64,000 nucleotides of DNA from Acinetobacter albensis (GTDB lineage Bacteria > Pseudomonadota > Gammaproteobacteria > Pseudomonadales > Moraxellaceae): assembly GCF_900095025.1 (NCBI RefSeq), contig NZ_FMBK01000010.1, positions 1 through 64,000 on the forward strand, written 5' to 3'. The notes below the pieces were generated by a model that worked only from the letters and a program-made list of their open reading frames with translations, had not been told where the DNA came from and did no database searches. This document shows positions 46,207 through 57,067 of the stretch, piece by piece. The position numbers and the translations under genes are program-made. Within the stretch, counting starts at the first letter, position 1, and every line of letters starts with the position of its first letter.

Positions 46207-46608
46207 ATGACGCAACTTATAATGGAAATTCTGGTTTCAATTTTCTTGATGATTGGTGCTTTTTTCACGCTGGTCGGTGGAATAGGTATGGTGCGCCTTC
46301 CCGATCTTTTTATGCGATTACATGCACCAACCAAAGCCAGCACACTGGGACTGGGCAGTTTTTTAATGGCCGCCATTATTTTTTCAGCTTTTCATGGACG
46401 TTTTGGATTTGCTGAAATACTGATTACGCTATTTTCCTTTATTACCGCACCTGTTTCTGCAAATTTGATGGCTCAAGCTGCTTTACATTTACGTTTACGT
46501 TCATCGAGTGGTGAAGTACCCGAAGCTTTAGATCGTCCTTTGCCTTGGCAACGTAGTCGTCGTCGTGTTCCTAAATTAAAAAAGAATGCTGCGAATGATG
46601 TAGACTAA
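46207..46608 (+). CDS. mrpG: Mrp antiporter subunit G
   Basis: A 133-residue subunit with three membrane helices and the family motif GGIGMVRLPDLFMRLHAPTKASTLG (core VRLPDLFMRLHAPTKASTLG), at about residues 25-45. An AGGAG five bases before the ATG at 46207 supports that start over the GTG at 46201. The last ~35 residues are basic and cytoplasmic. It closes the operon; a terminator follows. Confidence 0.92.
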   Translation: MTQLIMEILVSIFLMIGAFFTLVGGIGMVRLPDLFMRLHAPTKASTLGLGSFLMAAIIFSAFHGRFGFAEILITLFSFITAPVSANLMAQAALHLRLRSSSGEVPEALDRPLPWQRSRRRVPKLKKNAANDVD

Positions 46609-46672
46609 TTCAGATTTGATTTTTATTCTGTCTTCGTCATATGACATTGCTTTAAGATAAAACAAGTACAAT

Positions 46673-46698
46673 AAAAAGCCACCCGAAGGTGGCTTTTT
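46673..46698. terminator. Bidirectional terminator between mrpG and rbfA
   Basis: GCCACC, loop CGAA, GGTGGC, flanked by five A and five T. It ends the Mrp operon (plus) and the rimP-nusA-infB-rbfA unit (minus). Confidence 0.92.
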
Positions 46699-46713
46699 AT
46701 GATCAATAACGCA

Positions 46714-47121
46714 TTATTTTTCATCTGGTGTTGCATCATCAGCAGGAGGTAAATCCTTGACTGCTTCTGCAATTAAACCAAACATATAGTTACCGTATGC
46801 ATTGGTTTTATCATAATGAAAACGTAAACGCGGTGTAATACGTGTCTTGATACGACGGCTCAATTCATGACGCAAGAAACCAGAGGCCTTGTTCAGCACC
46901 TCTAAAGTTTCCTTATTTGCTGCTTCACTTTGATCATCGCCAAGTTCACGTCCCATAATGGTGACGTAAACTTCTGCATAGCCTAAATCTGCGCTGACTT
47001 TGACCGCAGAGATGGTCACAAGACCACCTAAGCGTGGATCTTTAAGCTCTTGACGAATCAGTTCAGACAACTCGCGCTGTACTGTATCGCCCATTCGCTT
47101 AAGACGTTGACTACCCGCCAT
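46714..47121 (-). CDS. rbfA: 30S ribosome-binding factor A
   Basis: A 135-residue KH-fold protein that matures the 5' end of 16S rRNA. Diagnostic segments are QRELSELIRQELKDPRLG and DLGYAEVYVTIMG, with the C-terminal RITPRLRFHYD. It overlaps infB by one base (TAATG) and is last in the rimP-nusA-infB-rbfA operon. The E. coli cluster continues with truB-rpsO-pnp, but here truB is absent and rpsO-pnp are 29 kb away. Confidence 0.95.
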   Translation of the reverse strand: MAGSQRLKRMGDTVQRELSELIRQELKDPRLGGLVTISAVKVSADLGYAEVYVTIMGRELGDDQSEAANKETLEVLNKASGFLRHELSRRIKTRITPRLRFHYDKTNAYGNYMFGLIAEAVKDLPPADDATPDEK

Positions 47122-49841
47122 TAAAGACTCCGTTTAATCAATTGAACATCATACACTTCGATTTTATCAAGTGCTTTGATGTCTTTATAACCTTTGACTG
47201 CAAGACCACATTCCATACCAGCACGAACTTCTTCAACCACTTCTTTATAACGACGAAGTGATTCAAGTTCACCTTGGAATACCACCACATCATCACGTAG
47301 AACGCGAATTGGTTTGTTACGGTGTAACATACCTTCAAGTACCATACAACCTGCAGCTGCACCAAATTTACTTGAGTGGAATACTTCACGGACTTGCGCT
47401 ACACCCAGAATCGTTTCACGATGTTCAGGTGCGAGTTTACCGCTCATTGCTGCTTTCACATCATCAATTAATTCATAAATGATGCTGTAATAACGAATAT
47501 CAATACCATCTGCATCAGATTTTTGACGCGCAGTCGTATCGGCACGTACGTTAAATCCAAGTAGAACAGCTTCTGAAGACTCAGCAAGACTAACATCAGA
47601 TTCGGTAATTGCACCGACACCTGAGCCAATCACACGTACACGAACTTCATCAGTAGACAAGCTATTCAATGCAACAGTAAGTGCTTCCAAAGTACCACGT
47701 ACATCAGTCTTAAGAACCACGTTAACGAATGGAACATCTTTCTTGCCCATTGATGACATGATATTTTCAAGACGCATTGCACTTTGACGCTCAAGACGTT
47801 GTTCACGTTCACGCGCAATACGCGCATCCGCAACTTCACGGGCTTTTTTCTCGTCATTGACAACAAGAACTTCATCACCCGCCATTGGCGCTTCAGGTAA
47901 ACCTAAAATTTCTACAGGAATTGAAGGACCTGCTGATTGAATACGTTTTCCGTTTTCATCTACCATCGCACGAACACGACCGTAAGAACCACCAGCAAGG
48001 ACTAAATCACCCACTTTCAATGTACCATTTTGTACAAGAATAGAAGCAACCGCACCACGATCTTTATCGACACGGGCTTCAATCACTACACCTTGTGCTG
48101 CACCTTGTTCAGATGCTTTAAGCTCAAGAAGTTCAGATTGAATGAGGATCAGATCAAGAAGTTCATCAATACCTAGACCAGAGTGTGCTGAAACCATTGC
48201 AATTGGAACATCACCACCCCATTGTTCAGGAACAATTTGCTTCGTGGTCAATTCATTCAATACACGATCTGGATCAGCAGATTCTTTGTCCATCTTGTTA
48301 ATTGCAACAATGATTGGTGTACCTGCAGCACGAGCGTGATCAATTGCTTCAGCAGTTTGTGGCATTACACCATCATCTGCTGCTACAACCAGAACGACGA
48401 TATCAGTCGCTTTGGCACCACGTGAACGCATTGAGGTAAATGCAGCATGTCCTGGCGTATCCAAGAAGGTAATAATACCTTTCTCAGTTTCAACATGGTA
48501 AGCACCGATATGTTGGGTAATACCCCCTGCCTCGCCCGCTGCCACTTTGGTACGACGAATACGATCTAGAAGTGATGTTTTACCATGATCAACGTGACCC
48601 ATAATCGTGACTACTGGGGCACGAGTGGTTTGTTCACCACGCGCTTCTTCAGCAGCAACCAACAAGTTATCTTCAGCTTGCGTATCTGATACTAGAACTG
48701 GGTTATGACCCATTTCTTCAACCACCAGTGATGCAACTTCTTGTTCAATCGCTTGGTTTTGCGTGACCAGTTCGCCCATTTTCATAAGCGATTTGATAAC
48801 TTCACGAACTTTAACCGCCATTTTCGCTGCAAGATCTGCAACAACAATCGTTTCACCAATTTCTACATCATAAACTTGTTTCTTAACAGGTTTTTCAAAA
48901 CCATGTTTACCAGCCTGACTGGTTTTCAGACCACGTTTAGGTTGCTTGCTGAAACTTTGCTCTTCCTGACCACGACGGCCACCCTTTTTCGGTGCACGTG
49001 TACTGGTCGTGTTACCACCACGCTTAATCTCACGGTCTTCTTTGGCAAATGAATCTTCATATGCCTGACCAACAAGACCAGCTGCTAGTGGAGAATCATC
49101 AACAACACGAATGGTGGCTGTAGTATCTTCAGAAGTATACTTAGACGCCATTTGACGCATTTGCTCAAGTGTACGCTGCTGCGCTTCTTCAGCTGATTTG
49201 CGACGTGCTGCTTCTTCAGCGGCTTTTAATTGTGCAGATTGAGCTTCACGTACTTTCTTTTGTTCTGCTGTCTCAGTCACTTTAACCGCTTGTTTCACAA
49301 TCGGTTTATTGTTTGACTTACGTTTTACCACTACAGCAGCTTTAGATACTTCTTGCTTGGCCGTTTCTTGCTTGGCTGCTGCACGCATCGCTTCTAAAGC
49401 TTGTTTCGCCTTAGACGCGCCTTGCGTATTTACAGCTGCTTCAGCAGATGTATTTTGTGGTGAATTGTCACTCGCTTTAGATTCAGTACGTGACTTGTCA
49501 GCTTCCGCTTTTGCTAAAGCTTCTGCTTTAATTTGTTCTGGATCTGGCTTAACAAACGTATGCTTTTTACGCACTTCTACGTTAATTGTTTTTGCCTTAC
49601 CTGATGTACTGGCTACTTTAGCAGTACTGGTTGTTTTACGTTTCAACGTGATTTTTCCTGCATTCCCATTGTCTTGACCATGAAGTTTCTTCAAATGGTT
49701 CACAAGGGTATTTTGTTGTTCAGTGGAAATAATATCGTCAGCTTTACGTTGCGGTAAACCTGCCTCACGAACCTGCTCTAGGAGCTTTTCAACAGGACGT
49801 TCTACGCTGAGTGCTAACTCTTGAATTGACTTGTCCGTCAT
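47121..49841 (-). CDS. infB: Translation initiation factor IF-2
   Basis: A 906-residue GTPase that places fMet-tRNA on the 30S subunit. It has an N-terminal IF2_N domain (about 1-55), a long charged Lys/Glu/Ala-rich linker (about 60-300), a second IF2_N (about 325-375), and a G domain with G1 GHVDHGKTS (about 412), G3 DTPGH and G4 NKMD, followed by domains II-IV. Length is close to E. coli IF2 (890). It is 10 bases after nusA. Confidence 0.97.
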   Translation of the reverse strand: MTDKSIQELALSVERPVEKLLEQVREAGLPQRKADDIISTEQQNTLVNHLKKLHGQDNGNAGKITLKRKTTSTAKVASTSGKAKTINVEVRKKHTFVKPDPEQIKAEALAKAEADKSRTESKASDNSPQNTSAEAAVNTQGASKAKQALEAMRAAAKQETAKQEVSKAAVVVKRKSNNKPIVKQAVKVTETAEQKKVREAQSAQLKAAEEAARRKSAEEAQQRTLEQMRQMASKYTSEDTTATIRVVDDSPLAAGLVGQAYEDSFAKEDREIKRGGNTTSTRAPKKGGRRGQEEQSFSKQPKRGLKTSQAGKHGFEKPVKKQVYDVEIGETIVVADLAAKMAVKVREVIKSLMKMGELVTQNQAIEQEVASLVVEEMGHNPVLVSDTQAEDNLLVAAEEARGEQTTRAPVVTIMGHVDHGKTSLLDRIRRTKVAAGEAGGITQHIGAYHVETEKGIITFLDTPGHAAFTSMRSRGAKATDIVVLVVAADDGVMPQTAEAIDHARAAGTPIIVAINKMDKESADPDRVLNELTTKQIVPEQWGGDVPIAMVSAHSGLGIDELLDLILIQSELLELKASEQGAAQGVVIEARVDKDRGAVASILVQNGTLKVGDLVLAGGSYGRVRAMVDENGKRIQSAGPSIPVEILGLPEAPMAGDEVLVVNDEKKAREVADARIAREREQRLERQSAMRLENIMSSMGKKDVPFVNVVLKTDVRGTLEALTVALNSLSTDEVRVRVIGSGVGAITESDVSLAESSEAVLLGFNVRADTTARQKSDADGIDIRYYSIIYELIDDVKAAMSGKLAPEHRETILGVAQVREVFHSSKFGAAAGCMVLEGMLHRNKPIRVLRDDVVVFQGELESLRRYKEVVEEVRAGMECGLAVKGYKDIKALDKIEVYDVQLIKRSL

Positions 49842-49851
49842 ATATTTCCTC

Positions 49852-51336
49852 CTAGTTAAACCATGATTCGCGCGCTTTCATAATAAGTTGACCTGCTTTT
49901 TCAGCACCCAAACCTTCAATATCTTCAATATCGTCAGTGGCTTGGTCGGCCAAATCATCAACTGTTACCACACCGCGAGCTGCAAGCGCATAAGCAATTT
50001 CTTGTGTCATCCCTTCCATTGCAACAAGTTCTGCACTTGGATCTTGGATGTTTTCTTGCTGTTTTAAAGCATCTGCCAACGTAATTTCTTTCGCACGGCT
50101 TTGCAATAATTCAACAATTTCAGCATCTAACTCAATTTCATCAAATGTTTCAGCTGGAACATAAGCAATCTCTTCAAGTGAAGTAAAGCCCATTTCAACC
50201 AAAGCCATAGCCAAATCTTCTTCAATATCAAGACGTGTTACAAACATGTCTAAATACTGCTGAGCTTCGTTTTGTTGACGCGCGTAGAATTCTTCTTCGA
50301 GCATCATGTCCAGTTTGTAGCCTGTCAATTCAGATGCCAAACGAACATTTTGACCTTGTGAGCCAATGGCACGTGCCAATTGATCGCTAGCTGCAAAAAT
50401 AATATCTGCGCTATGAACATCTTCATCAATCACAATGCTTGATACATCAGCAGGTTCTAAAGCACTGGCAATGTACTGTGCTGGGTCATCAGACCAAACC
50501 ACGACATCAATACGTTCACCATTCAACTCTGACTGTACAGCTTGGATACGCGTACCACGCATACCAATACATGCACCGACAGGATCAATACGGTGATCGT
50601 TTGTTTTCACAGCAATTTTAGCACGAACACCCGGTTGACGGGCAGCCGCTTTAATCTCGATGATTTCTTCAGAAATTTCAGGAATTTCTTTCTTCATCAA
50701 AGCCATTAACATTTCAGGACGAGCACGGGTCAATAACAATTGTGCGCCACGGCCTTCACGATTTACGCTATATAAAATAGCGGTCAAGCGTTGCTTAGGA
50801 CGAAGAATTTCTTTCGGAATCATTTCTTCACGAGACAGATAAGCTTCAGCATTATCACCTAAGTCAATAATAAAGCCATCTTTGGTTTGCTTTTTCACTT
50901 CACCATAAATGAGTTCACCGACTTTAGCTTCATAGGCATCGGCCACTAATGCTCGCTCAGCTTCACGAATTTTTTGTACAATCACTTGTTTCGCAATTTG
51001 TGCAGCAATTCGACCAAAATCAATCGACTCTACTTCAAGCTCACGAATATCACCGATTGACCACTGTTCAGGATCTAAATCAGAAATCGCATCTTGACAA
51101 GCAGGCATTTCATGATCTTCATCAGCGACCACTTCCCATTGACGGAAAGTACGGTAATCACCAGTTTTACGGTCAATTTCTACACGTAATTCTGCTTCTT
51201 CAGCGTGTGTACCTTCGTAAAATTTCTTTTTAGTCGCAGCAACTAAAGCTTGTTCAAGTGCTTCAAAAATTGCATCACGACTTACACCTTTTTCGTTACT
51301 AACCGTCTCTACAACGGTAAGAATTTCACGAGCCAT
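49852..51336 (-). CDS. nusA: Transcription termination/antitermination protein NusA
   Basis: A 494-residue RNA polymerase-binding factor. It has an N-terminal NTD (about 1-130), an S1 domain (about 135-200), two KH domains ([24 protein letters not shown], core [14 protein letters not shown], and [15 protein letters not shown]), and two acidic C-terminal helix-hairpin repeats ending WFN. Length matches E. coli (495). It lies 39 bases after rimP and 10 before infB. Confidence 0.97.
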   Translation of the reverse strand: MAREILTVVETVSNEKGVSRDAIFEALEQALVAATKKKFYEGTHAEEAELRVEIDRKTGDYRTFRQWEVVADEDHEMPACQDAISDLDPEQWSIGDIRELEVESIDFGRIAAQIAKQVIVQKIREAERALVADAYEAKVGELIYGEVKKQTKDGFIIDLGDNAEAYLSREEMIPKEILRPKQRLTAILYSVNREGRGAQLLLTRARPEMLMALMKKEIPEISEEIIEIKAAARQPGVRAKIAVKTNDHRIDPVGACIGMRGTRIQAVQSELNGERIDVVVWSDDPAQYIASALEPADVSSIVIDEDVHSADIIFAASDQLARAIGSQGQNVRLASELTGYKLDMMLEEEFYARQQNEAQQYLDMFVTRLDIEEDLAMALVEMGFTSLEEIAYVPAETFDEIELDAEIVELLQSRAKEITLADALKQQENIQDPSAELVAMEGMTQEIAYALAARGVVTVDDLADQATDDIEDIEGLGAEKAGQLIMKARESWFN

Positions 51337-51375
51337 AAGTCACCTATTCGTTCAGATTCTTATTTATTGAATGAA

Positions 51376-51900
51376 TTAATCTTGATAGATCAAATTTGAT
51401 TTGTCGATATTATGACTGTCTATTTCTAGTACATGTTGATTTTCAACTTCAACTTGAATGATCTCATTTTCAAGATCAACAGCAATCAGTTTTGCTTGAA
51501 ATTTACGACGGTTTTCTACAGCACTAATCAGGCGTAAAGCAATTTGCTTTCCAATATAAGCTGGCATCTGATGAAGTTGGAAAAATGGACGATCCCAACC
51601 AGGAGAAGAAACCTCAAGTGAATACTCTCCAGAGATCGGATCATGGACATCAAGCATTGCACCGACTTGTTGTGTTACTCGAACACAATCTTGTACGCCA
51701 ATACCTACACCCTCTTCAAGCTCACCCTCTTCATTCATGACAGGTTGCGTGTTGTTTTCACTCGCTTTGTCAATATAGATACGCAATAAAGAACGTTTAC
51801 CTTGGGGAATAAATTCAATTCCCCAAAGATCTACATTACAAGCTTGCACTGCAGGAGTTATTAAGTCTTGAAGTGCTTGGGTTTTATTTGATAGCTTCAT
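51376..51900 (-). CDS. rimP: Ribosome maturation factor RimP
   Basis: A 174-residue 30S maturation factor. Family segments are [20 protein letters not shown] near residues 25-45 and [15 protein letters not shown] near 98-112. An insertion of about 20 residues rich in Asn and Glu ([18 protein letters not shown]) separates the first domain strands, so the protein is a little longer than E. coli RimP (150). It is first in rimP-nusA-infB-rbfA, with upstream terminators at 52022-52104 separating it from the tRNAs. Confidence 0.93.
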   Translation of the reverse strand: MKLSNKTQALQDLITPAVQACNVDLWGIEFIPQGKRSLLRIYIDKASENNTQPVMNEEGELEEGVGIGVQDCVRVTQQVGAMLDVHDPISGEYSLEVSSPGWDRPFFQLHQMPAYIGKQIALRLISAVENRRKFQAKLIAVDLENEIIQVEVENQHVLEIDSHNIDKSNLIYQD

Positions 51901-52021
51901 TTACTCTCGTCATTGTTGTGCGATTCAATTGTCGCTGTGACCGGTTCAGACTAACTCAACTATATTAGTAGTGAAACATGACAATTTGACCAATGGATGT
52001 CGACACTACACGATAGCCAAT

Positions 52022-52041
52022 AAAAAAGGGCGTAATCGCCC
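52022..52041 (-). terminator. Terminator upstream of rimP
   Basis: GGGCG, loop ATTA, CGCCC, followed by TTTTTT on the minus strand. The second of two terminators behind the tRNA array. Confidence 0.85.
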
Positions 52042-52074
52042 CTGTGTACACAGAAAAACCAAAGTCCACTGTGC

Positions 52075-52104
52075 AAAAAGGCCCACCATTTTTGTGAGCC
52101 TTTT
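52075..52104 (-). terminator. Terminator just after the initiator tRNA array
   Basis: A ten-pair stem (52077-52086 with 52094-52103; one pair is G-U on the minus RNA) and seven-base loop, followed by a short T-run. It lies eight bases past the third fMet tRNA. Confidence 0.75.
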
Positions 52105-52111
52105 AGAAACT

Positions 52112-52188
<77 letters not shown>

Positions 52189-52280
52189 ACAACGTGCAAA
52201 AATTATATACAATTCACTGAACATTTTCAATCAAAAACTGTTCAACGGTTGCTTGATTTGGTTGCACCCAAATCAAAAAG

Positions 52281-52357
<77 letters not shown>

Positions 52358-52422
52358 ACAACATGCAAAAATTAATCATCATTTAATTTAAATGACCTAT
52401 TTAGTTTGCTTCTAAATAGTAT

Positions 52423-52499
<77 letters not shown>

Positions 52500-52545
52500 T
52501 CAACAGATTTGCCGCACACACCAACTTATGTTCTGGATTACAAGT

Positions 52546-52630
52546 TGGTGCGGAAGGGGGGACTTGAACCCCCACGCCCGAAGGCACTACCACCTCAAGG
52601 TAGCGTGTCTACCAATTCCACCACCACCGC
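52546..52630 (-). tRNA. tRNA-Leu (GAG)
   Basis: An 85-nt class II tRNA with encoded CCA and a long variable arm (TGCCTTCGGGCG). The anticodon loop between CTACC and GGTAG is TTGAGGT, giving anticodon GAG. The acceptor has a U5-U68 mismatch; E. coli tRNA-Leu isoacceptors can also carry one at this pair. It follows secG, as leuU does in E. coli. Confidence 0.94.
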
Positions 52631-52683
52631 AGCTGTGTCGCATTCTATTCGCATCAACCTCAAAAAGGAAGAGCTAAATAGAG

Positions 52684-53013
52684 TTATTCAGCTGTTTTCG
52701 GTGCAACTGGTGAAGTTTCAGCCGATTTGCTTGGTGCAGTTGTCGTGGTTTGAACAGATTTTAAACTATAAGCATCCGTAGTTTGTTTTTTGGCAAATAC
52801 GGCTAAAGACAAGCTTGTAATAAAAAATAAGGCCGTCAACACCGCAGTTAAACGCGTTAAAAAATTACCTGACCCAGAAGCACCAAATACAGTAGCAGCA
52901 CCACCACCACCAAATGATGCACCCGCATCTGCACCCTTACCATGTTGTACTAAAATCAATACAATCATTAAAATCGCTAAAATAATATGTACCACCAACA
53001 CAAAAGTTTGCAT
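52684..53013 (-). CDS. secG: Preprotein translocase subunit SecG
   Basis: A 109-residue SecYEG subunit with two membrane helices (about 4-24 and 52-73), the GADAGASFGGGGAATVFGASGSGNFLTR loop (core GASFGGGGAATVFGASGSG), and a Thr/Pro/Ser-rich C-terminal tail. The ATG at 53013 has AGGAG eight bases upstream; the frame runs 21 residues further upstream but without support. It follows tpiA by 13 bases. Confidence 0.94.
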   Translation of the reverse strand: MQTFVLVVHIILAILMIVLILVQHGKGADAGASFGGGGAATVFGASGSGNFLTRLTAVLTALFFITSLSLAVFAKKQTTDAYSLKSVQTTTTAPSKSAETSPVAPKTAE

Positions 53014-53026
53014 GCTGAACTCCTCT

Positions 53027-53818
53027 TTATTTTGTATGTGCAAATGCCTGAGCAATTTTGTAAAAAGATTCAGCATTTAAAGATGCACCGCCGACCAGCG
53101 CACCATTAATATCTGGACAGGCAGCCAACTCTACTGCATTTTCAGGCTTAACACTACCACCATAAAGGATGGCAATTTGCGCGCCGAACGGAGTAATTTG
53201 AGTTAAACCTTCTCGAATTTTAGCATGCATGGCCTGTGCGTCTTCAGGAGACGCCGTTTTACCAGTTCCAATTGCCCAAATCGGTTCATAGGCAATCACA
53301 ATTTTTTGCCACTGTTCTGCTTGAACTACCGAGGCAATATCACAAATTTGTTGTAAAACCACTTGCTCTGCCTGACCATTTTCACGCTGTTGTAGACTCT
53401 CACCCACACAGTAAATTACAGTTAAATCAGCAGCTAATGCATGTTTTACTTTTTGATTGAGTATAGGTGTGTTTTCTGAAAATATTTCACGGCGCTCTGA
53501 ATGCCCAATCAGAACGAATTTAATTTGTTGGTCTTGAAGCAGTTGTGCACTCACTTCACCGGTATAAGCTCCTGTACCCTCAATAATTGATACATTCTGG
53601 GCAACCGTATAAATTACACGTGTTGCACTGGAGAATTCTGCTTGAATAGCACTTAAAGCAAGCATTGTAGGCGCAACACCTAAATAACAATCTTCTTCTT
53701 TGATTGGATTATTTTTCAATAATTCTTTTAAACCACTTACTAATTCTTTGGCCTCTGCCTGCATTGGGTTCATTTTCCAATTACCGACAACCCAAGGAGT
53801 AACAGCCGAACCCGACAT
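53027..53818 (-). CDS. tpiA: Triosephosphate isomerase
   Basis: A 263-residue TIM barrel converting dihydroxyacetone phosphate and glyceraldehyde 3-phosphate. The catalytic Lys (GNWKMNP, about 14-16), His (GHSERR, about 97-102) and Glu ([12 protein letters not shown], about 168-179), and phosphate loops LYGGSVK and ALVGGASL, are all present. The ATG at 53818 (MSGSAV) is preferred; another ATG is four codons upstream. First in a tpiA-secG-tRNA block. Confidence 0.95.
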   Translation of the reverse strand: MSGSAVTPWVVGNWKMNPMQAEAKELVSGLKELLKNNPIKEEDCYLGVAPTMLALSAIQAEFSSATRVIYTVAQNVSIIEGTGAYTGEVSAQLLQDQQIKFVLIGHSERREIFSENTPILNQKVKHALAADLTVIYCVGESLQQRENGQAEQVVLQQICDIASVVQAEQWQKIVIAYEPIWAIGTGKTASPEDAQAMHAKIREGLTQITPFGAQIAILYGGSVKPENAVELAACPDINGALVGGASLNAESFYKIAQAFAHTK

Positions 53819-54098
53819 ACAGTAACCCATTCATGACAATTCATTAAACCGCGCATATTCTACACGTAATTTAGTCACAAATAGATAATTTTTCATTGTG
53901 CTTTTTTAATCTATTTTATTTTTTATCCTGTATACCTATATTCTGTATAAAAATATTCATGTCTAATTGCGACTGGTTCAAAGTTTTATCTAATATTAAG
54001 TAGATGACAACATTTTCTGATATGGTATTTTGATCTAACAAAAGTATAATTCACAGATACCAATTATAAACAAATGAATTGAACAGGCATACTTAAGC

Positions 54099-55811
54099 AT
54101 GGCAGCACTACAGAGTTCACCAAAATTTACGGGATTTATTCGACGTTTAGTTGAGGATGAGATCGTTTCTGCTGAAAACATGCAGAATGCAATATTAAGT
54201 GCAAAAAAAGCCCATCAAGATATTGTTCCTTATTTAATTGATCAGTTAAAAATACCGGCCTTACAAATTGCAGAAAAAATTTCTCAGGAATTTGGTGAAC
54301 CACTATTCGACTTGAGCATTTATGATCCAGCCCAGATTATTCGTGAAGGAATTGATGAGAAAATTATAACCAAACATCGCATTCTTCCGATTTTTAAACG
54401 CGGCAATTTACTGTATATCGCCACCAGCAATCCCACCAATATGGATGCCATGGACGCGATTCGTTTTAGCAGTAAAATGAATGTTGAAGCCATTATTGTT
54501 GAATACCCAAAATTACAAAAACTCATTGAGCAAAATTTTGCTGAAGCAGATACCTTTGAATTTTCAGATGATGATATCGATCTTAATCTTGAACAGGAGG
54601 ATATTAGCCAAAAAGAGGATGAAGATGATGACCAGAAGGCAGATGAAGCACCGATTGTAAAATATATTAATAAGTTACTGATTGATGCAATTCGTATGGG
54701 TGCGTCAGATTTACATTTTGAACCGTATGAAAAAATGTATCGTGTGCGTTATCGTGTAGATGGTGTATTAAGACAAATAGCCAATCCACCGCTGCAACTT
54801 GCTACACGGTTGGCTTCGCGTTTAAAAGTCATGTCGCAAATGGATATTTCAGAAAAACGCTTACCTCAAGATGGACGAATTAAACTTAAACTTTCGAAAA
54901 GCAAAGCCATTGATTTTCGTGTGAATTCACTCCCTACTCTATTTGGTGAAAAATTAGTTCTGCGTATTCTCGATCCTTCAAGTGCCATGCTTGGAATTGA
55001 TGCTTTAGGTTATGAACCAGAGCAAAAAGAATTGTTCATGCAAGCACTAGATAAACCTCAAGGTATGTTATTGATTACAGGACCTACAGGTTCAGGTAAA
55101 ACGGTATCTCTATATACAGGTTTGAATATTCTGAACCGTGAAGATACCAATATTTCAACTGCCGAAGATCCAGTGGAAATTAATCTGGAAGGAATTAATC
55201 AGGTCAATGTAAATGCAAAAGTGGGATTAACATTCTCTGCTGCACTTAAATCTTTCTTGCGACAAGATCCTGATATTGTCATGGTCGGTGAGATTCGAGA
55301 TTTAGAAACGGCTGAAATTGCAATTAAAGCAGCGCAAACGGGTCATATGGTCATGTCCACATTACATACGAACAGTGCACCTGAAACCTTGACCCGACTC
55401 AGAAATATGGGGGTACCTTCCTTCAATATTGCAACCTCGGTAAACTTGGTGATTGCACAGCGTCTAGCTCGACGCTTATGTCCACAATGTAAAGTACCCG
55501 CGAATATTCCAGAACCTAGCTTATTAGAAATGGGCTTTACTGAAGCAGACCTCAAACATCCAGATTTCCATGTTTATCAACCAGCAGGCTGCTCAGAATG
55601 CCGAGAAGGCTACAAAGGCCGTGTTGGGATTTATGAAGTAATGAAAGTAACACCTGAAATTTCAAAAATTATTATGGAAGATGGCAATGCACTTGAAATT
55701 GCTGCTGCATCTTTAAAATCGGGGTTTAATAATTTGCGTCGTTCAGGATTAATGAAAGTCATGCAAGGAATCACGTCACTTCAAGAAGTGAATCGTGTGA
55801 CCAGTGAATAA
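54099..55811 (+). CDS. pilB: Type IV pilus assembly ATPase PilB
   Basis: A 570-residue hexameric ATPase that powers pilus extension. It has an N-terminal T2SSE_N/MshEN-like domain (about 30-150), an acidic linker (about 155-180, DDDIDLNLEQED), and a C-terminal ATPase with Walker A TGPTGSGKTVSLYTGL (about 325-340), Walker B DIVMVGEIRD and a zinc-binding pair CPQC (about 465) and CSEC (about 500). First gene in pilB-pilC-pilD-coaE, divergent from tpiA. Confidence 0.95.
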   Translation: MAALQSSPKFTGFIRRLVEDEIVSAENMQNAILSAKKAHQDIVPYLIDQLKIPALQIAEKISQEFGEPLFDLSIYDPAQIIREGIDEKIITKHRILPIFKRGNLLYIATSNPTNMDAMDAIRFSSKMNVEAIIVEYPKLQKLIEQNFAEADTFEFSDDDIDLNLEQEDISQKEDEDDDQKADEAPIVKYINKLLIDAIRMGASDLHFEPYEKMYRVRYRVDGVLRQIANPPLQLATRLASRLKVMSQMDISEKRLPQDGRIKLKLSKSKAIDFRVNSLPTLFGEKLVLRILDPSSAMLGIDALGYEPEQKELFMQALDKPQGMLLITGPTGSGKTVSLYTGLNILNREDTNISTAEDPVEINLEGINQVNVNAKVGLTFSAALKSFLRQDPDIVMVGEIRDLETAEIAIKAAQTGHMVMSTLHTNSAPETLTRLRNMGVPSFNIATSVNLVIAQRLARRLCPQCKVPANIPEPSLLEMGFTEADLKHPDFHVYQPAGCSECREGYKGRVGIYEVMKVTPEISKIIMEDGNALEIAAASLKSGFNNLRRSGLMKVMQGITSLQEVNRVTSE

Positions 55812-55840
55812 CGAAAGCATTTAAAAATAAGGATAAATTC

Positions 55841-57067
55841 ATGGCTGTTAAAAAAGCGCAGATGATGCCAATCTTCAGTTATGAAGGGGTAGATCGTAAA
55901 GGGGCAAAACTAAAAGGGGAATTACCCGCGCGTAATATGGCACTGGCCAAAGTAACCTTACGCAAACAAGGTATTACCATTAAAACCATTCGAGAAAAAA
56001 GAAAAAATATTCTCGAAGGATTAATGAAAAAGAAGGTTTCTACACTCGATATCACTATTTTTACACGCCAACTGGCCACCATGATGAAAGCAGGCGTGCC
56101 TCTGGTTCAAAGTTTTGAAATTGTCGCTGAAGGTCTTGAAAATCCCTCGATGCGTGAAGTGGTTCTTGGAATTAAAGGTGAGGTTGAAGGCGGCAACACA
56201 TTTGCAGGGGCTTTACGCAAATATCCTCAACATTTTGACAATTTATTTTGTTCTTTGGTGGAATCGGGCGAACAGTCCGGTGCATTGGAAACGATGCTTG
56301 ATCGTGTAGCCATCTATAAAGAAAAAAGTGAACTGTTAAAACAAAAAATTAAAAAAGCCATGAAATATCCCGCAGCAGTTGTCGTGGTTGCGGTCATTGT
56401 GACCATTATTTTGATGGTAAAAGTCGTACCTGTATTCCAAGACCTCTTTAGCTCATTTGGTGCCGATCTACCTGCTTTTACCAAAATGGTGGTCAATATG
56501 TCGGAATGGATGCAAAAATATTGGTTTCTTCTGATTATTGCGATCGGCGCCATTATCGCTAGCTTTATGGAAGCTAAAAAACGTAGTAAAAAGTTTCGTG
56601 ACTTCTTAGATAGGGCTGCTCTTAAAGCACCCATTTTTGGTGATTTGGTCTATAAAGCCATTATCGCGCGTTATAGCCGTACATTAGCCACTACTTTTGC
56701 TGCGGGTGTACCGCTCATTGATGCCTTAGAGTCTACAGCGGGTGCAACCAATAATGTAGTTTATGAAGAAGCCGTGATGAAAATTCGTGATGATGTGGCA
56801 ACAGGTCAACAATTACAATTTGCTATGCGTGTGACCAATAGATTCCCTTCCATGGCCGTACAAATGGTGGCAATTGGTGAAGAGTCTGGTGCTCTTGATA
56901 GTATGCTGGATAAAGTCGCGACTCATTTTGAAAATGAAGTCGATAATGCTGTAGATGGCCTGACTTCTATGATGGAACCTTTAATTATGGCTGTCCTAGG
57001 TGTCCTAGTCGGCGGCTTGGTCATTGCAATGTATCTTCCAATCTTCCAAATGGGCTCTGTGGTGTAA
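55841..57067 (+). CDS. pilC: Type IV pilus inner-membrane platform PilC
   Basis: A 408-residue platform protein with two T2SSF repeats and three membrane helices (about 175-195, 225-245 and 380-400). Paralogue of GspF at 4183 but longer at the basic N-terminus; the repeats include FTRQLATMMKAGVPLVQSFE and YSRTLATTFAAGVPLIDALE. It starts 29 bases after pilB with AAGGA upstream, and shares its last base with the pilD start (TAATG). Confidence 0.95.
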   Translation: MAVKKAQMMPIFSYEGVDRKGAKLKGELPARNMALAKVTLRKQGITIKTIREKRKNILEGLMKKKVSTLDITIFTRQLATMMKAGVPLVQSFEIVAEGLENPSMREVVLGIKGEVEGGNTFAGALRKYPQHFDNLFCSLVESGEQSGALETMLDRVAIYKEKSELLKQKIKKAMKYPAAVVVVAVIVTIILMVKVVPVFQDLFSSFGADLPAFTKMVVNMSEWMQKYWFLLIIAIGAIIASFMEAKKRSKKFRDFLDRAALKAPIFGDLVYKAIIARYSRTLATTFAAGVPLIDALESTAGATNNVVYEEAVMKIRDDVATGQQLQFAMRVTNRFPSMAVQMVAIGEESGALDSMLDKVATHFENEVDNAVDGLTSMMEPLIMAVLGVLVGGLVIAMYLPIFQMGSVV